From an uncultured SAR86 cluster bacterium (GTDB lineage Bacteria > Pseudomonadota > Gammaproteobacteria > Magnimaribacterales > D2472): a stretch of 64,000 bases of DNA. Both the position numbers and the translations under genes were made by a program. Location: assembly GCA_943789005.1 (NCBI GenBank), contig CALSSL010000002.1, forward strand, positions 252,532 to 316,531. Reading direction: 5' to 3'. Below the pieces are notes generated by a model. That model ran no database searches and was not told the DNA's origin. It saw only the letters and a list, made by a program, of their open reading frames with translations. Below, one piece after another: positions 60,213 to 64,000 of the stretch; positions within the stretch are counted from its first letter, which is position 1, and the number at the start of each line of letters is the position of its first letter.

Positions 60213-60406
60213 TTACCTTCTAATTAATGCAGAAGCCATCTTAAGAACAGTTCCTGTTAACTTATTAAGACCTCTATTATGTCTTTTTCTTTTGTAGATT
60301 GCTTTGTAAGGATATGATTTCTATTTGCACTTTTGCTTTTCACAGATGATCCTGTCTTTTTAAAGCGCTTTGCAGCTCCTGAATGTGTTTTAAGTTTATA
60401 TCCCAT
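60213..60406 (-). CDS. rpmI: Ribosomal protein L35, one base missing
   Basis: 64 residues when repaired. Start at ATG 60406 ([21 protein letters not shown]). The first frame goes wrong after [12 protein letters not shown]; adding one A to the ACAAAAG near 60296 recovers [20 protein letters not shown] and ends at 60213. Small subunit partner in the infC-rpmI-rplT operon. Six bases separate it from rplT. Confidence 0.92.
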
Positions 60407-60428
60407 ATTGTCTTCTTGTAATTTATAT

Positions 60429-60998
60429 TTAACTTTTCTTTTTATAGGCGATAAAACCATTAGTAATTGTCTCCCTTCTAATGAAGGCTCTTGGTCAACT
60501 TGAGCTATTTCTTCAAGCTCATCTCTTAATTTATTTAAAAGATTAAGCCCATATCACTATTTAATATTTCTCTACCTCTAAAACGGACGCTTATTTTAGT
60601 CTTATCTCCGTCAAGAATAAAGCTTTTAATCTTTTTTAATTTAATATTGTAATCACCACATCTGTTGAAGGTCTAAATTTTATTTCTTTTGTGGTATTTC
60701 TTTTAACTTTAACCTTTGATGATGAAATACTTTTCTTCTTATCAAAAAGATGTTTTCCATAATCTAAAAGCTTACAAACAACTGGATTTGCATCAGAGGG
60801 AGAACTTGAACCAAATCTAATGATGCTGACTCTTGCTGACTTCAAGAGCTTCGATAAATGGTACAATCCCATTTTTTCTCCATTAGCTCCAATAAGCATA
60901 ACTTCTTCAGCTCTTATTTTTTCATTAATAGGAGTAATATTTTTTTTTGAGAAGCTATGAGAGTACCTAGAATTAGAAGAAGATAAAATGTATAACAT
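60429..60998 (-). CDS. infC: Translation initiation factor IF-3, about six bases missing
   Basis: About 191 residues when repaired; the sequence is present in pieces in all three frames. In order: [60 protein letters not shown]...[61 protein letters not shown] and [16 protein letters not shown] with a stop at 60429. Each join needs one added base, six in 570. The start is uncertain: 60998 is the first ATG, but IF-3 often uses AUU and a nine-base A-run lies in the N-terminal region. IF-3 controls start-codon fidelity and subunit recycling. Confidence 0.85.
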
Positions 60999-61085
60999 TA
61001 AGTATTAATATAATGTTTGTTTTTTAGATTTTATTGATTTATCATTTAGTGTGAATTTTATACTAAAAATTATATTTGGCAATAT

Positions 61086-61681
61086 TTATGGCTGAAGAAA
61101 TGAATGCTTCCAGACACCATCAATTTTTTCAAAAACTTCTCTTTTATTTATTCTTGATTCATGCCCTTCCCAGAATTCAAAATAGTAAGGAGTAAATGAA
61201 TAACCTCCCCAATATTCAGGACATTTTTTTAAATCATCATTTTTTAAAGATTTATTATAATTTTCTTTAACTTGGTTATAAGAATCTATTGGCTTTGATT
61301 GGTTGGATGAAATAGCTAATGCATTTTTTTCTTCTGATCTATCAAAAAAATATTTTTGATTAAATTCATCTGAAGTTTTTTTTATTTTAGCCTTCATTCT
61401 AATCTGAACATTAATACTAGGCCAATATACTAATGCAGCTATTTGGTTGTGAGAATTAAAAGCAGATGCTTTTGGAGAGTTATAATTACTAAAAAAAATA
61501 AACTCATCATTTGAAATAAATTTAAGATTTACGTATCTAGAATCAACCTCACTTATCTCCTTGTTGTAAGAAGAAATTGAAATAGCCTCAATGCCTTTTT
61601 GACCTGCATCTAAAGCCTCATCATATTTCTCTTTTAAAAGTTGATAAGGTATTTCTTGATTTAAGTTATTAAATTGATCAT
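61086..61681 (-). CDS. pdxH: Pyridoxamine 5'-phosphate oxidase (PdxH-like), start uncertain
   Basis: About 198 residues. The frame is open from 61685 down to 61086 without an ATG until 61397; an ATG at 61681 is one base out of frame, so one base is probably missing near it. Signatures: FIFFSNYNSPKASAF, ALVYWPSINVQIRMKAKI, ALAISSNQSKPID and the C-terminal CPEYWGGYSFTPYYFEFWEGHESRINKR. It oxidises PNP/PMP to pyridoxal phosphate using FMN. The N-terminus is shorter than in E. coli. Confidence 0.85.
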
Positions 61682-61756
61682 TGTATTAAAATTTAAAATT
61701 AATTATATACGTCTTATTACCAATCAAGAACTTTAAAAACAAAACCTATAAACAAA

Positions 61757-61779
61757 AAAAGCTGCATAATGCAGCTTTT
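61757..61779 (-). terminator. Intrinsic terminator reading on the minus strand
   Basis: Stem AAGCTGC/GCAGCTT around ATTAT, extendable to 11 bp, followed on the minus strand by seven T. On the plus strand only four T follow, so it works best for transcription from the right. It lies between pdxH and the G+C-rich segment, and the flanks on both sides of it are still AT-rich. Confidence 0.75.
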
Positions 61780-61864
61780 CATATCTATTTATTTTTTTAA
61801 AAGTTGATAAGCTTATTTATCGCACGCCATGATTTGGATTGGTTGGCTTCGTTTTGTTACTTTT

Positions 61865-62970
61865 TTAATCTAGCCCTGCCGAACCGCTCTGGATAACCGA
61901 GCGATGCCATTGCGCTGGTAACGTATCAGTTTGTGGGTGTCCGCAGAGCGACGGGATACCGGCCCACCCTTGCGCCGCTCCTGCCTTTGCATGCTCGGCA
62001 AAAAAAGCTGCCATCTCTCGCACATCTTGGGGCTCACTGCCCGACGGACTGAGAAGCTCTCTAAAGATGGGGTTCGAAGCCTTCACATTCGCATCACGCA
62101 AAAACTCATCAACCGGCTCGGGGCTGGTGTAGGTATCGTAATAGGCATCCATCACCCGTCGATAATTAAGAAGTCCCGAGGCAATATCGGCACAGGCAAA
62201 GGCAGAGAACCCCTCCTCCGCGATTAGATCGACAAGCGCCCTGTACTCAGACGATGACTCAAAGTCGGGGGCACTATTTAGGCCATGCTTGCGGGAATTT
62301 TGGCTGCTGGCCCGCTTCCCAGCCACCGATCTCGGGCCCGTTGATTTAAGTGCATTGCACTGATTTGCAAGGTTCCTACGATGGTTTGCGTCAAGCGAGC
62401 GAACCCCCTTCACAGACTGCTTTGACTCAAGTGCTGCCAGCTCAAGATCCATACGCTTAATCAGGCGTGACTTATAGTCTATGGAGTCGATACTCCGCTG
62501 AAGATGCCTCATCGTTTGGTGCTGACGGTGAATCAGATCATCCACCATCTTGATATGCCTGGCCGCATCCTTAAAGGCCCTAACACGGAGATCGGATAGG
62601 GTCAGCTTCGACTCGGCGAGGATTTCATCAATCCATGCCGCTTCATCCTTGTCCGCGCTGCCATCCAAATAACGCTCAAGGGCCTCTGACACCTTACGGT
62701 TGTCATAAGTCTCCAGTTGCTACCCGCCTTAGACAAAAGCCTCGCCATCGCCTCATGGAGCAGTAGCTCCTTATCCACGGTGTGCCTCCTAATCCACCAG
62801 AGGCACTCATTCAGCTGACTGACCAGCGCAACCGCCAAGGGTGAGGGATTGTCTAGTTCGGATAAGAGACTTTGCAAACCAGATTGAAACTCAGCCTCAG
62901 ATTCATTGGGCAAAAGCTTGGGGCTTGATAGGAAGGGTAAAAGAGACTTGGATTTATCTTCAACAGGCAT
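61865..62970 (-). CDS. Unknown protein with STGPR...GK...KHGL motif, one base missing
   Basis: About 368 residues when repaired. The N-terminal part (from ATG 62970, MPVEDKSKSLLPFLSSP, or from 63012) reads to LLSKAGSNW; adding one G near 62716 continues as ETYDNRKVSEALERYLDG and on to 61865. The only motif I recognise is NALKSTGPRSVAGKRASSQN followed by SRKHGL at about 210-235, a short basic element seen in many uncharacterised bacterial proteins, often near mobile genes. The middle is helical with coiled-coil character (HRQHQTMRHLQRSIDSIDYK). Function unknown. Confidence 0.6.
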
Positions 62971-63038
62971 AGCAACATCCACATAAATACCGAAGTGGAT
63001 ATTATAAAGCATAAGCTAAAAGATAAAGCAGATAGAAC

Positions 63039-63281
63039 TTAGTCGTCGCGCTTGATACGTAGGGTCACGCCTGGGTTAACCAATGGATCGCCGGTGAATT
63101 CAATACCGGCCTGCTTCTAAAGTATTTCTTATCACCATTAAATTCTTGTATTAGCATCAGGGATACCCGCTGCACCTCATAGCGCTTAATCGTAGCCTAC
63201 CAACACCACTGCGGTTTGCAAGCTCAATCGCGCTCCAACCTAACATGCACGCGCAGCCTTTATTTGAGCAGAAGATACCAT
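63039..63281 (-). CDS. Small XRE-family (Cro/CI-type) DNA-binding regulator, split over three frames
   Basis: Recovered by joining frames: MVSSAQIKAARA, MLGWSAIELANRSGVGR, ATIKRYEVQ, GIPDANTR, NLMVIRNTLEA and AGIEFTGDPLVNPGVTLRIK, ending RDD-stop at 63039. Four missing bases and one extra base give 81 residues, the usual length for the compact XRE proteins with an ALGWSQ..LA...GVS..TIKR..E helix-turn-helix and a C-terminal AGIEF...GV.LR strand. No single frame is long enough to show it. Its start faces the recombinase start with 58 bases between, around a palindrome. It is probably the local repressor. Confidence 0.7.
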
Positions 63282-63312
63282 TGACTCTACTTTATGATTC
63301 TATTAGAATCAT
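63281..63312 (+). promoter_or_regulatory. Sigma-70 promoter overlapped by a 19-bp palindrome, upstream of the recombinase
   Basis: -35 TTGACT (63281-63286), exactly 17 bases, then -10 TAGAAT (63304-63309). The palindrome ATGATTCTATTAGAATCAT (63294-63312; two 9-bp arms around one base) covers the spacer and the -10, so a dimeric repressor bound there would block the promoter. The divergent XRE gene starts at 63281, making that regulator the natural candidate. Confidence 0.7.
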
Positions 63313-63339
63313 TTAATGTTATTTTATAGAGAGAATAAC

Positions 63340-64000
63340 ATGATTGATGATATCTTAGCCAAGTTTGATGGCGCCTTTGCCAAAAATACCATAAGAGCCT
63401 ATAGGTCGGACTTTATTCAATACCAGACCTGGTGCTCACACAATAATATTGATTCAATACCGGCAACTGCCGACGCCATGGCGCAGTATGTTGACTACCT
63501 TGCCACCATCAGAAAAAGCGCGACCATCCGCAGAAGAATCAATAGCTTGGGCACGGTACTAAAACTCTCCAAACACTACAACCCCACCAACCAGCCAGAG
63601 GTCATATTGGCCATAAAACGAATGCACCGCAAAATTGGACGGGCACAGCAGCAGGCTACTCCACTCACCAAACCACTACTCAACCAGCTACTTAGCAACT
63701 GCGATAACAGTCTCAGGGGTTTAAGAAATCAAGTCCTCCTAAGACTCGGCTACGAAACCATGCGCCGCCGGTCAGAGCTCTGCGCCTTTAAGTTTGAGGA
63801 CATCTGCAAGGGAGCCAACGGAAAACCGGCTATCCGGCTTAACTTCTCAAAGACAGACCAATTCGGGACTGGAAAGATACTACCAATCAGCCAAGAACTG
63901 TTCGACTTATTAGAAAAATGGAGGAGTATGATCAGCGATGAAGGCTATATTCTGAGATCAATTAATAGGCATGGGCATTTTGGGAACAACCTACACCCAG
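63340..64000 (+). CDS. Tyrosine recombinase/integrase (3' end outside window)
   Basis: 220 residues seen, open at the window edge. The N-terminal SAM-like core-binding domain has AFAKNTIRAYRSDFIQYQTWC, typical of XerC/D-type integrases. The catalytic domain begins near residue 110: the first catalytic Arg is in YETMRRRSELCAFKFEDI and the beta-hairpin Lys in FSKTDQFGTGK. The HxxR and Tyr motifs lie beyond the end. AGAGAG precedes the ATG. Unlike its neighbours to the left this frame is unbroken over 661 bases. It would move the G+C-rich element into and out of the chromosome. Confidence 0.88.
   Translation, partial: MIDDILAKFDGAFAKNTIRAYRSDFIQYQTWCSHNNIDSIPATADAMAQYVDYLATIRKSATIRRRINSLGTVLKLSKHYNPTNQPEVILAIKRMHRKIGRAQQQATPLTKPLLNQLLSNCDNSLRGLRNQVLLRLGYETMRRRSELCAFKFEDICKGANGKPAIRLNFSKTDQFGTGKILPISQELFDLLEKWRSMISDEGYILRSINRHGHFGNNLHP

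Larger units (their letters stand above)
61830..64000. mobile_element. G+C-rich segment with tyrosine recombinase: putative integrative element or foreign join
   Basis: Base composition changes within tens of bases near 61.83-61.87 kb, from AT-rich to well above half G+C, and stays high to the window end except for the regulatory gap at 63.28-63.34 kb. Codon choice changes with it (CGC, CTC, GCC instead of AGA, TTA, GCA). Contents: a protein of unknown function, a small XRE regulator and a divergent tyrosine recombinase running off the window. This is either an integrated island or a different genome attached by assembly. No attachment repeat is visible to me. Confidence 0.65.

Noticed and set aside
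60429-60998. Programmed ribosomal frameshifting in infC
   Set aside because: Six changes at unrelated sites without slippery-site structure; neighbouring genes show the same kind of error.

Overview
The window is AT-rich (roughly one-third G+C by eye), densely packed, and looks like a streamlined marine gammaproteobacterium. The best match I can argue for is the SAR86 group or a close relative. The reasons are low G+C, very short intergenic gaps, a TonB-dependent receptor, many acyl-CoA enzymes, a photolyase and the gammaproteobacterial infC-rpmI-rplT-pheS-pheT-ihfA order. This is inference from gene content, not a phylogeny. The last ~2.2 kb (from about 61.83 kb) are clearly richer in G+C and carry a tyrosine recombinase, so they are either a mobile island or a foreign piece joined in assembly.

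Layout. 0-4.4 kb: acyltransferase (cut by the window edge), RraA, nitronate monooxygenase, a secreted MsrA-thioredoxin-MsrB fusion and a GST. 4.4-13.6 kb: an acyclic-terpene/branched acyl-CoA operon (two-subunit biotin carboxylase, TetR regulator, AtuA-like protein, enoyl-CoA hydratase, two acyl-CoA dehydrogenases), with a TetR-type palindrome in front. 13.6-19.1 kb: Prc protease, exonuclease III, GNAT, TadA, a CIA30-like protein and a GcvT/DmdA-type enzyme. 19.1-21.1 kb: a tight cassette of methyltransferase, P-loop kinase and nucleotidyltransferase, the best candidate here for an undescribed pathway. 21-31.6 kb: ArsC, NTF2-like protein, saccharopine-dehydrogenase-like protein, DJ-1/PfpI, metallo-beta-lactamase-fold protein, acyl-CoA synthetase, cupin, NagZ, SDR, enoyl-CoA hydratase, CoA-binding protein and MDR dehydrogenase. 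31.6-39.6 kb: a purine neighbourhood (phosphoribosyltransferase, TonB receptor, NCS2 permease, guaA, guaB). 39.6-51.3 kb: PhhB, fumarase, class II aldolase, aldehyde dehydrogenase, Fhs, photolyase, inositol-phosphatase-like protein, WecA-like transferase, TerB-like protein, carboxylesterase and tRNA-Pro(GGG). 51.3-61.7 kb: ihfA, then a surface-polysaccharide insert (DUF5011 protein, YjbH-like, SLBB exporter), then pheT-pheS-rplT-rpmI-infC and pdxH.

Two properties affect the whole reading. First, at least twelve genes are broken by single-base gains or losses, nearly all in short homopolymers, and each has its remaining half intact in the next frame. This is the signature of uncorrected long-read consensus error rather than gene decay, and it is worst at 59.2-61.0 kb and 63.0-63.3 kb. 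I annotate these as whole genes and give the break positions. Second, the 3' end of guaA is present twice in tandem with about sixteen differences, all silent, which points to two strain haplotypes joined in assembly or, less likely, a real duplication.

Functionally the region combines lipid and isoprenoid acyl-CoA breakdown, purine salvage and GMP synthesis, one-carbon/folate chemistry, oxidative-damage repair (Msr, photolyase, Xth) and envelope polysaccharide export. The phenylalanyl-tRNA synthetase appears reduced in both subunits, lacking the PheS N-terminal coiled coil and the PheT tRNA-binding (EMAP-like) domain. The G+C-rich end contains a divergent recombinase/XRE-regulator pair around a 19-bp palindrome that overlaps a strong promoter.
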